DNA of 64,000 bases from Leptolinea tardivitalis (GTDB lineage: Bacteria > Chloroflexota > Anaerolineae > Anaerolineales > Anaerolineaceae), in contig NZ_BBYA01000011.1 of the NCBI RefSeq assembly GCF_001050275.1, forward strand, positions 124,001 to 188,000, in the 5' to 3' direction. The notes under the pieces were generated by a model. That model saw only the letters and a list, made by a program, of their open reading frames with translations, ran no database searches and was not told the origin of the DNA. This document shows positions 43,954 to 52,353 of this stretch, in pieces (the stretch's first letter is position 1; the number at the start of each line of letters is the position of its first letter). Position numbers and translations under genes: made by a program.

Positions 43954-44823
43954 ATGGAAGATCCCAAAGCTGAAGCTGAAATGATTGAAACATTTCTCAC
44001 GACCCGCAATCCGGAGCTGCGAGAAGAATTGATCATGCGGTATGTATCGCTGATTCATTTTGTGCTTGGCCGGTTGGGATTTAATCCCTATGGCGGGGTT
44101 GAATATGAAGATCTGGCCAGTCAGGGAATGCTTGGGTTGATAGAAGCCGTAGACCATTTTGATCCGGCTTACGGCACCCGTTTATCCACCTATGCCACGT
44201 TGAAAATTCGCAGCAAGGTGCTTGACTATCTGCGTGACCTGGATTGGCTTCCCCGGATCGCCCGACAAAAAGTAAGGGCGATGCAAAATGCCATGGTAGA
44301 CCTTGAACATAAACTGCATCGGCTTCCCACTGATGAAGAATTGGCCGGCTATCTGAATTTGAATCTGGAAGAACTTTCACAAATCCAGGTGGATTCAAGC
44401 CGTGTAATCATTTCACTGGATGAAACCACCAACAAAATGAACAGCGAAGATGGTGAATCATCCATGCATGAATGGTTGATGGATGAACAGCAGGAAAATC
44501 CATCTGACATGTATGAAGAGAAGGATATGCAGGCGAAACTGGTTGAAGCGATTAAGGCTCTTCCAGAACGTGAGCAGATGGTCCTTTCTCTATATTATTT
44601 TGACGAACTCACATTCAAAGAAATTGGAAAAACCCTGGATATTTCTGAATCCCGCGTGTGTCAGATACATGGACGGGCAGTTGTTAGCCTGCAGTCGCTC
44701 CTGAATGGAGAGGTTAATTCCAAACGACGCGGCCGCCCTTCGAAACAAGAACAGGCAAAACAGAAGAAGAATTCTGAATTATCCCAACCGCCGGCGCATT
44801 CCATGTTGGACCGTTACCGGTAG
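43954..44823 (+). CDS. fliA: RNA polymerase sigma-28 factor FliA with AT-hook-like tail
   Basis: 289 residues. Region 2 (about 20-95; YEDLASQGMLGLIEAVDHFD, YGTRLSTYATLKIRSKVLDY), region 3 with LPTDEELAGYL, and region 4 (about 185-240; LPEREQMVLSLYYFDELTFK, DISESRVCQIHGRAV) fit FliA/SigD. It transcribes late flagellar genes from TAAA-N15-GCCGATAA promoters, two clear examples of which are in this window. After region 4 comes an extra 40-residue basic tail with KRRGRPSK, an AT-hook-like motif. FlgM, its inhibitor, is encoded at 46840. Confidence 0.95.
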   Translation: MEDPKAEAEMIETFLTTRNPELREELIMRYVSLIHFVLGRLGFNPYGGVEYEDLASQGMLGLIEAVDHFDPAYGTRLSTYATLKIRSKVLDYLRDLDWLPRIARQKVRAMQNAMVDLEHKLHRLPTDEELAGYLNLNLEELSQIQVDSSRVIISLDETTNKMNSEDGESSMHEWLMDEQQENPSDMYEEKDMQAKLVEAIKALPEREQMVLSLYYFDELTFKEIGKTLDISESRVCQIHGRAVVSLQSLLNGEVNSKRRGRPSKQEQAKQKKNSELSQPPAHSMLDRYR

Positions 44824-44835
44824 GAGGAGAGGAAT

Positions 44836-45228
44836 ATGGATGGTATTCAAAACAATCTGCTCAGTGACACACTGAATCTCGTGCAATTGGCTCGTGAGAC
44901 TGCCCGAATTCGAGGCAGCCAAAAGCAGGCTGATAAGTTAACTCCTGTTGTAAGCCAGTTGAAAACCCTGGTTACCCAGCAAAGAGAAACAGCCCCGGCT
45001 GAAGCTACCGGCATTCTGGCACAGGATGATTTTCAAAGCCTGTTATCTGCCTCAAAAAGAACCACGGCCGGTTCTACGGGTGATGCCAGAGAACGCAATC
45101 AGGTGATTGTGGCGATGGCGTCTGGCGGTATGACTGATGTGGATATTGCCCGTCAGATGGGTATGCCCCGTGATGAAGTTCGTATGGTGGTGAACCTTGC
45201 CAATTCCACCAGCAGGAGGATCTCATGA
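44836..45228 (+). CDS. Small HTH-like protein next to fliA, unknown
   Basis: 130 residues, no membrane segment. The N-terminal two-thirds is helical and polar. The C-terminal 45 residues (RNQVIVAMASGGMTDVDIAR, then QMGMPRDEVRMVVNLA) look like a helix-turn-helix of the kind that ends DUF6115/SwrB-like proteins. It lies 12 bp after fliA, where swrB (ylxL) follows sigD in Bacillus, but lacks the membrane anchor of SwrB. Good AGGAGAGG ribosome site. Four-base overlap with flgF. Function unknown; a role in flagellar assembly or late-gene control is plausible. Confidence 0.78.
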   Translation: MDGIQNNLLSDTLNLVQLARETARIRGSQKQADKLTPVVSQLKTLVTQQRETAPAEATGILAQDDFQSLLSASKRTTAGSTGDARERNQVIVAMASGGMTDVDIARQMGMPRDEVRMVVNLANSTSRRIS

Positions 45229-46016
45229 TCAAGGGATTTTATGCGGCTGCCTCAGCCATGGTTACTGGTATGCAACGTCAAATGGTGCTTACACATAATA
45301 TTGATAACCTTGACACACCGGGTTTCAAACAAATTTTGACATCCATGGATGAATTTATCACCACTCCTGTGTCAAATACCAGTCCATTTGCAAGTAATCC
45401 GGAATTGCCGGCCATCCTGCAAAGCCGGGGATTTAATAAAATCTCCCGATTGGGTGACCTTGGATTGGGTGTGATGACTGGAGAAGAAACGACCGATTTT
45501 ACCGAAGGTGCGGTGCAGGTTACCAATCGTGAACTGGATGTGGCAGTTCTAGGGAATGGTTTTTTTCGGATTCAAACAGCTGCCGGTGAACGATATACAA
45601 AAGACGGTCGGTTTATTAAAGATGGCAACGGTGTATTGAAAACTGCGGATGGTAATGAGGTCCTGGCTGAAGGTGGAGGAACCATCACCCTGCCAAAAGG
45701 TGATATTTCCATTGATGAGCAAGGACAAATCTCTGTTAATGGGAAAAATGTGGCCAAACTGGGTATTGCATATTTCGCTGATCCATCAACTTCGCTCACG
45801 CGCGACGGAGAAAATACATTTACTGGTACGGGTGCATCAACCGACCTGAGCAAAGTCACTGTGAGGCAGTATGCTCTGGAATCCAGTAATGTTGACCTTA
45901 CCCAGGTGATGACCCAGATGATTCAAACATCGCGGGCGTATGAAGCAGCTCAAAGATTAGTTCAACAGCAAGACAGCCTGTTGGGGCAGTCAATCAATAC
46001 TCTGGGTAAGTTTTAG
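45225..46016 (+). CDS. flgF: Flagellar rod/hook-basal-body protein, FlgF-like
   Basis: 263 residues of the FlgF/FlgG family. It has the N-terminal rod motif (HNIDNLDTPGFKQ, the usual ANNxANxxTxG variant), a middle domain with LGNGFFRIQTAAGERYTKDG, and the C-terminal helix with NVDLTQVMTQMIQTSRAYEA. Such proteins form the rod. In single-membrane bacteria the two proximal-distal rod paralogues are named FlhO/FlhP, so flgF versus flgG is assigned by order only. Start overlaps the preceding gene by four bases with GGAGGAT ahead. Confidence 0.85.
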   Translation: MIKGFYAAASAMVTGMQRQMVLTHNIDNLDTPGFKQILTSMDEFITTPVSNTSPFASNPELPAILQSRGFNKISRLGDLGLGVMTGEETTDFTEGAVQVTNRELDVAVLGNGFFRIQTAAGERYTKDGRFIKDGNGVLKTADGNEVLAEGGGTITLPKGDISIDEQGQISVNGKNVAKLGIAYFADPSTSLTRDGENTFTGTGASTDLSKVTVRQYALESSNVDLTQVMTQMIQTSRAYEAAQRLVQQQDSLLGQSINTLGKF

Positions 46017-46033
46017 GATAAAAGGAGGATAAG

Positions 46034-46774
46034 ATGCCTTTGTCATTTGGTGGTTTATATCATCTGGCAACCAACGGTTTGATAGCCCGGCAGTTGGATA
46101 TGGATAGTATTAGCAACAATATCGCCAATATTCATACAGCCGGTTATAAACAAAGCCGGATAAATTTTCAGGAGCTTTTAAACAATAAAGAGATCAGCGG
46201 CACATACGCCGCCTGCACACAGTCAGGTACGGCGCAGGGTGTTCTATCGATTACCAATAATCCGATGGATTGGGGAATTGAAGGCGCCGGTTTCTTTGGA
46301 ATAAAACTTCCTGATGGCACTCTCGGCTACACCCGGGATGGAACATTCAGCCTCGATAAAAATGGGAATATCGTAAATTCTTCTGGATATAAACTGGATT
46401 GGACGGGAACCATACCGGCTGATGCTGATATGGTAAATGTGGATACCGATGGAACCATTCGGGCGCGTGTAAATGGTGAATGGCATGATGCTGGCAGTGT
46501 AAAACTCAGTATCTTCAATAATCCCACAGGTCTTGAAAGCGCCGGATCGAATATCTGGAAAGCGTCAGACGCCTCTGGCGCCGCCCAGACTGGTGTTCCA
46601 GGAAGTGAGAATTTTGGGAAGATACGTGGGTATACTATTGAATCATCCACTGTGAATGTTTCGGAAGAAATTACCCACCTAATCCGTACCCAGCGCGGAT
46701 TTCAATCTATCGCAAGGGCATTGGAAAAGACAGATAATATGATTTCCCAGGCAATTCATATGCGCCAGGGATAA
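46034..46774 (+). CDS. flgG: Flagellar distal rod protein, FlgG-like
   Basis: 246 residues. It has the canonical N-terminal SISNNIANIHTAGYKQSR, the middle IEGAGFFGIKLPDGTLGYTR and the C-terminal NVSEEITHLIRTQRGFQSIA, the last typical of FlgG. It forms the distal rod below the hook. The ribosome site is AAAGGAGG. The stop codon lies inside the -35 element of the sigma-28 promoter for the next operon. Confidence 0.87.
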   Translation: MPLSFGGLYHLATNGLIARQLDMDSISNNIANIHTAGYKQSRINFQELLNNKEISGTYAACTQSGTAQGVLSITNNPMDWGIEGAGFFGIKLPDGTLGYTRDGTFSLDKNGNIVNSSGYKLDWTGTIPADADMVNVDTDGTIRARVNGEWHDAGSVKLSIFNNPTGLESAGSNIWKASDASGAAQTGVPGSENFGKIRGYTIESSTVNVSEEITHLIRTQRGFQSIARALEKTDNMISQAIHMRQG

Positions 46775-46798
46775 AGTTTTTACCACCGGTGCCGATAA
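46772..46798 (+). promoter_or_regulatory. Consensus sigma-28 promoter for flgM-flgN-flgK-flgL
   Basis: TAAAGTTT (46772-46779), 11 bp, GCCGATAA (46791-46798): identical at all sixteen defined positions to the enterobacterial FliA consensus. Start near 46805, 35 bases before flgM. The first TAA of the -35 is the flgG stop codon. Confidence 0.95.
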
Positions 46799-46839
46799 TA
46801 AGAGCAGCCGAATAAGCAATACCGGAGGTAAAGGATCCT

Positions 46840-47145
46840 ATGAAAATCGAAAACAATCCTGCATCAAATATAATTCCGCAAAAAACTGAGAACATCAGCT
46901 CAGTTGAGCGTTCACAGCTGCAGAAAACCACGTCCGCTCCGGCTGCCCGGACAACCGAAAAAGACCATGCAATCCTTTCGGATCAGGCGCAATTGCTTTC
47001 CAAGGCATTGTCAAAAATGGAAGGTACTCCGGAAGTCCGCATGGAAAAAGTGGAAGCTTTACGTAGCCAGATTCTGGAAGGTCAGTACCAGGTGAACTAC
47101 GAAGGGCTTGCCAAGAAAATGAGCGGCCTGCCGGGCTTGAAGTAA
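46840..47145 (+). CDS. flgM: Anti-sigma-28 factor FlgM
   Basis: 101 residues. The N-terminal half is polar and probably disordered. The C-terminal half (about 45-98) has the FlgM pattern AILSDQAQLLSKALSKM followed by RMEKVEALRSQILEGQYQVN. FlgM holds sigma-28 inactive until the hook is complete and FlgM is exported. It is the first gene behind a perfect sigma-28 promoter, so it forms a negative feedback loop. The ribosome site is AAAGGAT. Confidence 0.92.
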   Translation: MKIENNPASNIIPQKTENISSVERSQLQKTTSAPAARTTEKDHAILSDQAQLLSKALSKMEGTPEVRMEKVEALRSQILEGQYQVNYEGLAKKMSGLPGLK

Positions 47146-47206
47146 CTCTCTGCCATCACAGCAGAAGAGGAGGATTCATACCGGGCGGCCTGAGAGTGGA
47201 GGAACG

Positions 47207-47740
47207 ATGGTAGTTCAGGCACCCAAAGAAACCCCGCAAGAAATCATGAGCGCTATTGAAGCGGTCATGGTGAATGAATTTCGTGTTTGTCAGTCATTAT
47301 TGACTGTCTTGCAGCAAGAACGTCAGGCATTGGTACAGAAGGATGTCAATGCTCTGTCTCATCTGGTTGAACAGAAAGAAACCCTTCTAGATGAGCTTGG
47401 CAGTGATGAGGAATCGCGGCGATCTCAACTAGAAAAATTGGCTCAGAATTGTGGACTTAAGAATGAAGTCTTAAGTTTGAATGAATTATTGTTGAGATTA
47501 CAATTGACAGCTTCTGAGCGGGTTTACAGACTTCAAGAAGGTATTGTGGCGTTGCAAAGCAAAATCCGGGAATTGAACCGGGCCAATCTGGCACTGGCTG
47601 AGATGAACATGGAACGGATTACAGCTCTCCAGAATTACCTGGTTGGCTTGTTCTCATCTCCAAGCTACTACGAAGCTTCAGGAGCTGCCACCAAAGCTGG
47701 ACTTCCACCTGCCAGTTATGGCATGGATCACCGGGGATAA
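47207..47740 (+). CDS. flgN: Flagellar export chaperone FlgN
   Basis: 177 residues, helical, with the FlgN pattern: LTVLQQERQALVQKDVNALS followed by LVEQKETLLDELG in the first helices. It binds FlgK and FlgL in the cytoplasm and brings them to the export gate; both clients are encoded directly downstream. The ribosome site is GGAGGAA. The 61-bp gap after flgM has no separate promoter that I can see. Confidence 0.9.
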   Translation: MVVQAPKETPQEIMSAIEAVMVNEFRVCQSLLTVLQQERQALVQKDVNALSHLVEQKETLLDELGSDEESRRSQLEKLAQNCGLKNEVLSLNELLLRLQLTASERVYRLQEGIVALQSKIRELNRANLALAEMNMERITALQNYLVGLFSSPSYYEASGAATKAGLPPASYGMDHRG

Positions 47741-47751
47741 GGAGACGCACG

Positions 47752-49254
47752 ATGTCAAGCTTTTCAGGGATTAATGTTGCTCTCCAAAATTTACTGGCTC
47801 AACAAGCGGCGCTTGAAATTACCCAGAATAATGTGGCCAATGCAAACACAGAAGGGTATCATCGCCAGCAAGCTGTGATGAAAGCAGGCTTCCCTGCCCG
47901 CAGCATGTCGCTTACCAATTCTGCCGGTGTTCAGAATATCGGAACCGGTGTTTACATTAGTAACATCAAACGCTATTCTCTGGATTTTTATGACACACAA
48001 TATCGCAGCCAGCTTTCACAAAATTCGCGTTATTCCATGCTTACGGATATGCTATCTGAGATTGAGACTAACCTGGCGGATTCTTCATCAGACAGTCTGA
48101 CCAATCGGATAAACAATTTCTTTGCCGGGTGGCAGACTGTGGCGACCGATCCGGATATTGCTGCCAATCGCCAGGATTTACTTGAGACCACTCAGACATT
48201 GGTCGAAGGATTTCAAAATAGGGCACTCAGTTTGATCCAGATTCAAAAAGACCAGAATCTGGCGATTACCCAGCGGGTGGACGATGTCAACTCGATTGCC
48301 AAACAACTTGCTGAGCTAAATGCTGAAATCGGACGTTCTCAAACGGATACAAGTGATCCGAACGCACTGCTGGATGAACGAGATAGATTGCTGGATAAAC
48401 TGGCAACCAATATTGGTACTACCGTTCATATTCAGGATGATGGCCAGGTTTTGGTTTCTATACAGGGGCATGCCCTGGTTATTGGAAGTCGAACTTTTAA
48501 ATTGGAAGCGACACCTGTGGCGGCAAATGGAAATCTGGTAAAGATCAACTGGGCGGATGATCCTGACAAAAACGCTTTGACGATAGAAAATGGTGAAATC
48601 GGCGGCATCATGTATGCGCGAGATACTGTGATCGGGGATCAACTAAAGAGGCTCGATAACACAGCCACATCCTTGATGAACCGCGTTAATGCCATCCACC
48701 AATCAGGTTATGATTTGAACGGCAATGCCGGTCTGCCTTTCTTTGTTTTCTCTGATGGATCGACCAATCCGGTTCATGCATCGCTTTCGATTTCACTAAA
48801 TACGAATATCACCAGTTACACACAGATTGCCGCCGCCACTCAAGTGACAGCACCTGGTGTGGGCGCTCCTGGTGATGGAAATAATGCGCTGGATATTGCC
48901 AATTGCATTAACACAACCACGTTTCCAACCCGGGTTCCACCAATTACAGCATTGACAAATGCACAAGACCCGGTAATGGCGGCAGGTGAACAATCCATTG
49001 GACATTACAACACCTCCCGCATCACCCAACTGGCACTTGAACAACGCCATGCCGAGACGGGAGTAAAGGATACCAAGAGTATCATGACCGCCATGGATGA
49101 GCAGCGTGAATCTGTCGCCGGGGTAAACCTGGATGAAGAAGCTGCCAACATGCTCAAATATCAGAGAGCATACCAGGCTGCTGCCAGATTAATGAATACA
49201 TTTGATCAAATGCTTGAACTGGTTGTCACCAACCTTGGTCTGGCTGGAAGATAA
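47752..49254 (+). CDS. flgK: Flagellar hook-filament junction protein FlgK
   Basis: 500 residues. The N-terminus has FSGINVALQNLLAQQAALEI and NNVANANTEGYHRQQA. The C-terminal helix has GVNLDEEAANMLKYQRAYQA, both strongly conserved. It forms the first junction ring between hook and filament. Length is normal to slightly short. AAGGAGA lies just upstream of the ATG. 12 bp after flgN and 15 bp before flgL. Confidence 0.96.
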   Translation: MSSFSGINVALQNLLAQQAALEITQNNVANANTEGYHRQQAVMKAGFPARSMSLTNSAGVQNIGTGVYISNIKRYSLDFYDTQYRSQLSQNSRYSMLTDMLSEIETNLADSSSDSLTNRINNFFAGWQTVATDPDIAANRQDLLETTQTLVEGFQNRALSLIQIQKDQNLAITQRVDDVNSIAKQLAELNAEIGRSQTDTSDPNALLDERDRLLDKLATNIGTTVHIQDDGQVLVSIQGHALVIGSRTFKLEATPVAANGNLVKINWADDPDKNALTIENGEIGGIMYARDTVIGDQLKRLDNTATSLMNRVNAIHQSGYDLNGNAGLPFFVFSDGSTNPVHASLSISLNTNITSYTQIAAATQVTAPGVGAPGDGNNALDIANCINTTTFPTRVPPITALTNAQDPVMAAGEQSIGHYNTSRITQLALEQRHAETGVKDTKSIMTAMDEQRESVAGVNLDEEAANMLKYQRAYQAAARLMNTFDQMLELVVTNLGLAGR

Positions 49255-49268
49255 CCGGGAGGTGTATT

Positions 49269-50180
49269 ATGCGGATAACAAACAGAATGGTTGTCAACAA
49301 CAATATCAACAATATGACAGATGCCATGGATAAACTCTATGACCTGCAGAAACAGTCTGCAACTCATAAGAAATACTTGAAAGCGTCAGACAACCCGAGC
49401 AATAATGCCAGTGTATTAACCCTCAAATCCGCTCTTCAAACCTCACAGGTTTATGAAGCCACTGCTCAGAGTACAAAGGACTGGATGGATGCCACTGATT
49501 TTGCGCTGCAACAGGCTGGTGATATCACTCAGCGGGCTATTTCTGCGGTGATGCGCGGGCTTTCTGATACATCAGGGGCAGATACCCGCAAGACAATCGC
49601 CGAAGAAATTGATGGCATGATCAAAGAAGCCATGGATGTGGCCAATACCAAACACTTGGACCGATATATTTTCTCCGGATTTACGACCAACACTGTACCA
49701 TTTACCATGGGAACAGATCCAGCTGATCCCACAAAGGATATGGCTATTTATAAAACCGGTCTGCCCCAGGATTTTCAAGCCATACGTCGGGATATTGGGC
49801 CGGGGGAAACAATAACAGTAAATATTGACGGCAAAACCACATTTGAACATATGATTAATACCCTGATCAAAACGCGGGATGCCCTTAAGGACAACAATAC
49901 GACTGAACTGAGAGTCCAGGCCGCTCAGTTGGATATTTCACTGGATGAAGTCACACTGGCTACCACTATTAATGGATCGCGAATTCGGGCTCTTGAAGCT
50001 GCCCAGGATCGGATCAGTGAAAGCAATAAAGAAATAAAAGCCCTGATTTCTCAAAAGGAAGAGGCCAATATGGCTGAAGTGACGGCAGAGCTGGCCAATC
50101 AGGAAAATATTTACCAAACGGTGATTACCATCAGCTCAAGAACTCAATCAATGGTGAATTTGTTCGAGTCATTGGGTTAA
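49269..50180 (+). CDS. flgL: Flagellar hook-filament junction protein FlgL
   Basis: 303 residues of the flagellin-like family. The N-terminus has MRITNRMVVNNNINNM and KYLKASDNPSNNASVLTL. The C-terminus has ELANQENIYQTVITISSRTQ. It forms the second junction ring. GGGAGGT ribosome site. csrA follows after 70 bp. Confidence 0.95.
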   Translation: MRITNRMVVNNNINNMTDAMDKLYDLQKQSATHKKYLKASDNPSNNASVLTLKSALQTSQVYEATAQSTKDWMDATDFALQQAGDITQRAISAVMRGLSDTSGADTRKTIAEEIDGMIKEAMDVANTKHLDRYIFSGFTTNTVPFTMGTDPADPTKDMAIYKTGLPQDFQAIRRDIGPGETITVNIDGKTTFEHMINTLIKTRDALKDNNTTELRVQAAQLDISLDEVTLATTINGSRIRALEAAQDRISESNKEIKALISQKEEANMAEVTAELANQENIYQTVITISSRTQSMVNLFESLG

Positions 50181-50189
50181 GCGTATAAT
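50160..50189 (+). promoter_or_regulatory. Candidate sigma-A promoter for csrA
   Basis: TTGTTC (50160-50165), 18-bp spacer, TATAAT (50184-50189), overlapping the flgL stop region. It would give a leader of about 55 bases carrying the GGA-loop hairpin. It would let csrA be made independently of sigma-28. Confidence 0.4.
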
Positions 50190-50217
50190 TCAACTACATA
50201 GTCAGAACCTTGAGACA

Positions 50218-50230
50218 CAATGGAAAATTG
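50218..50230 (+). promoter_or_regulatory. Possible CsrA self-binding hairpin in csrA leader
   Basis: CAAT-GGAAA-ATTG places GGA in a five-base loop on a short 4-bp stem. A second GGA forms the ribosome site (50242-50244), 12 bases further. Two GGA sites, one at the ribosome site, is the layout used for CsrA autorepression. Confidence 0.35.
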
Positions 50231-50250
50231 CGTTCTGAAAAGGATTCCCA

Positions 50251-50538
50251 ATGCTCGTTCTCACGCGAAAACTGGAAGAAAGTATTGTTATTGGTAAAGA
50301 TATCACCATAACAATTCTCGCCATTGATAAAGAAAAAGTGAAAATTGGGATTAATGCACCTCGAGACATCCCGGTGGTTCGAAAAGAGCTGTTTCAGGCT
50401 ATTCAGGAACAGAGTGCTGTGGCAGAACAACTGGCTGCCCAGAATAAAGTTGACCATTTTGAAAGTCTGAGGGATTTATTACTCCAACAGACTCCTTCTG
50501 AGGAAGAAACTGAAAAGGACTTTGATCAGGGAAAATAA
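50251..50538 (+). CDS. csrA: Carbon storage regulator CsrA (translational repressor)
   Basis: 95 residues. The first 60 form the CsrA fold: [39 protein letters not shown], with the RNA-binding Leu4, Arg6 and the Arg of VVRKEL. CsrA dimers bind GGA motifs near ribosome sites. The 30-residue acidic C-terminal tail ([13 protein letters not shown]) is longer than in most members. In Bacillus, csrA follows fliW, its protein antagonist; here it follows flgL directly and no fliW is seen. Flagellin, whose leader has a fitting hairpin, is the likely target. Confidence 0.95.
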   Translation: MLVLTRKLEESIVIGKDITITILAIDKEKVKIGINAPRDIPVVRKELFQAIQEQSAVAEQLAAQNKVDHFESLRDLLLQQTPSEEETEKDFDQGK

Positions 50539-50655
50539 CAACCTGGCATCTTTATAGATTTTTACGCAGGTTTCATCCCTGATTTACGGAAGCACAAAAG
50601 ACTATAGGATACAGTAATCTGGAACGAAAATCATTCATCCGGATTTACATATCAT

Positions 50656-52353
50656 ATGGTTATTAACGAGCCTGCAGAAAATCTTACCAATCTCACCGAA
50701 CTGACGCGATTACGCGATCTGGGGCGATACTATTTACAGCGCGACATGGTTGCCCGGGCATTGGAGACATATGCATCATTATTGGAGAAATTTCCGGATG
50801 ATGTATCTACAATGGTAATCATCGGGGATGCATACTTGATGGCCGGTGATACTCAGGCGGCGGGAATAATCTACAGGTTGGCCGCAAAGACCGAGCCACA
50901 ACGTATCGATATTCAACAGCGGTTATCCCTGGCAGATACTGCCACGGCAGATCATGTCAGTATTGCCGGAGGATTTCCTCCATTGCATCCACAGGCGATC
51001 AACCGTCTGGCAGAGAGTTTAACCGGGCATTCTCTGGAGATCGATGAGGGACAGGTCAAACGGGCGGCAGATCTCCTGGAAAAGACCATGCATAGCGACT
51101 CACCGGCAGAAAGTGTTTCGGAACATCTCGATGAAATTGATGCTCTGCTGCCGGCTATTTTGGAATTGAATATTCGTCAGGCCCGGTCTCAGGGTAGAGT
51201 TGACCTGGCCGCAGAGTTAATTGATTTGCAGCGTACATTAATCTCCAATACCGAACAAAATGCAGAAATCATTTCAAATGATTCAACTGAAAATTCCATA
51301 ACTGTTTCGCAGGAACAAAAAGCGGTTCGTGCAATTCTGATTGGTGAACCTTCCATGTTCTCCCCTTTGCGTCTGCCGGTGATGCAGTCTGCCCTGGAAC
51401 AGAGCGGTACTATCATCGAAACTCGCTGGGAAAACATCTCACTCCCCTGGGAAGGTTATGACCTGGTCATCGCTCATAATCCTCATGGTAACCCGGTTTT
51501 TATGAAAGCTCTGGCTGCCTGGGCAGGGTCGGGGAATCCGGTGGTTATGGATTTGGACACCGATTTTCGGATTCTTCCATCCGGACATCCGGCCTCACGG
51601 TCTTTGAATAACACCAATCTGGCTGATCCGCGCACTTTTACAGCGGCGCTTCAGCTCTCCGATATCCTGGTTTTTCCATCCAGTCAGGCGGCGTTGAAGT
51701 TCTCTGACGAGGGATACCAGGCTTACACCATACCTGATGGCTGGTCCATGAAAAACAGCCTTTGGACAAAAACCACAACTCCCTCGGCGCGGGTTAACCT
51801 GGGTATTTTCACCGAACCAGGAAACCTGGAAAACGTTGCCTCCATACGACGTGTGGTGATTCGGATATTACGTGAATTTCCTCAGACTCGTCTGGTTGTC
51901 AGCGGGGATCCCGAAGCATATCAATTATTTGATTCCATTCCAGATACCAGGCGAATATACCTTCCACCAACAGAACCCGAAGATCATCCTTTCCTTCTCG
52001 CGCAGGCTGATATTCATTTATTCCCCATTCAAACAATGGATGAGGTAACCCGGTTGGAAGGAGATCGAAAATACCTGGAAGCGGGTGTACGCAAGGCTGC
52101 CTGGGTAGGGTCACCTTTGCCTGCTGCAGAAGAATGGCATGCCGGCGGGCTCATCGCCAGATCTGTGGACGATTGGTATAGTCATTTGAAAACGCTGATC
52201 ACCGATACAGAACTTCGATCCAAATTGGCAATGGATGGTTTTGAGAAGGCAGGCAAACGGGAAGCCCGGCAAATGGCTGCCCAGTGGAGTGCGATCATTC
52301 AAAAGGCTATCCATGCCACCCAGTCAAAGCCTTTCCCCAAGGAGGGTAAATGA
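50656..52353 (+). CDS. TPR plus GT-B glycosyltransferase-like protein
   Basis: 565 residues. The N-terminal part (about 10-90) has TPR-like helices (RDMVARALETYASLLEKFPD). A linker follows, and from about residue 220 a GT-B-like region: VIAHNPHGNPVFMKALAAW, VVMDLDTDFRILPSGH and, near the C-terminus, the glycosyltransferase-like LEAGVRKAAWVGSPLPAAEE. It probably transfers sugar from a nucleotide donor. No clear promoter appears in the 117-bp gap after csrA. Its stop overlaps the next gene's start by four bases. Its location beside flagellar genes suggests flagellin or surface glycosylation. Confidence 0.75.
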   Translation: MVINEPAENLTNLTELTRLRDLGRYYLQRDMVARALETYASLLEKFPDDVSTMVIIGDAYLMAGDTQAAGIIYRLAAKTEPQRIDIQQRLSLADTATADHVSIAGGFPPLHPQAINRLAESLTGHSLEIDEGQVKRAADLLEKTMHSDSPAESVSEHLDEIDALLPAILELNIRQARSQGRVDLAAELIDLQRTLISNTEQNAEIISNDSTENSITVSQEQKAVRAILIGEPSMFSPLRLPVMQSALEQSGTIIETRWENISLPWEGYDLVIAHNPHGNPVFMKALAAWAGSGNPVVMDLDTDFRILPSGHPASRSLNNTNLADPRTFTAALQLSDILVFPSSQAALKFSDEGYQAYTIPDGWSMKNSLWTKTTTPSARVNLGIFTEPGNLENVASIRRVVIRILREFPQTRLVVSGDPEAYQLFDSIPDTRRIYLPPTEPEDHPFLLAQADIHLFPIQTMDEVTRLEGDRKYLEAGVRKAAWVGSPLPAAEEWHAGGLIARSVDDWYSHLKTLITDTELRSKLAMDGFEKAGKREARQMAAQWSAIIQKAIHATQSKPFPKEGK

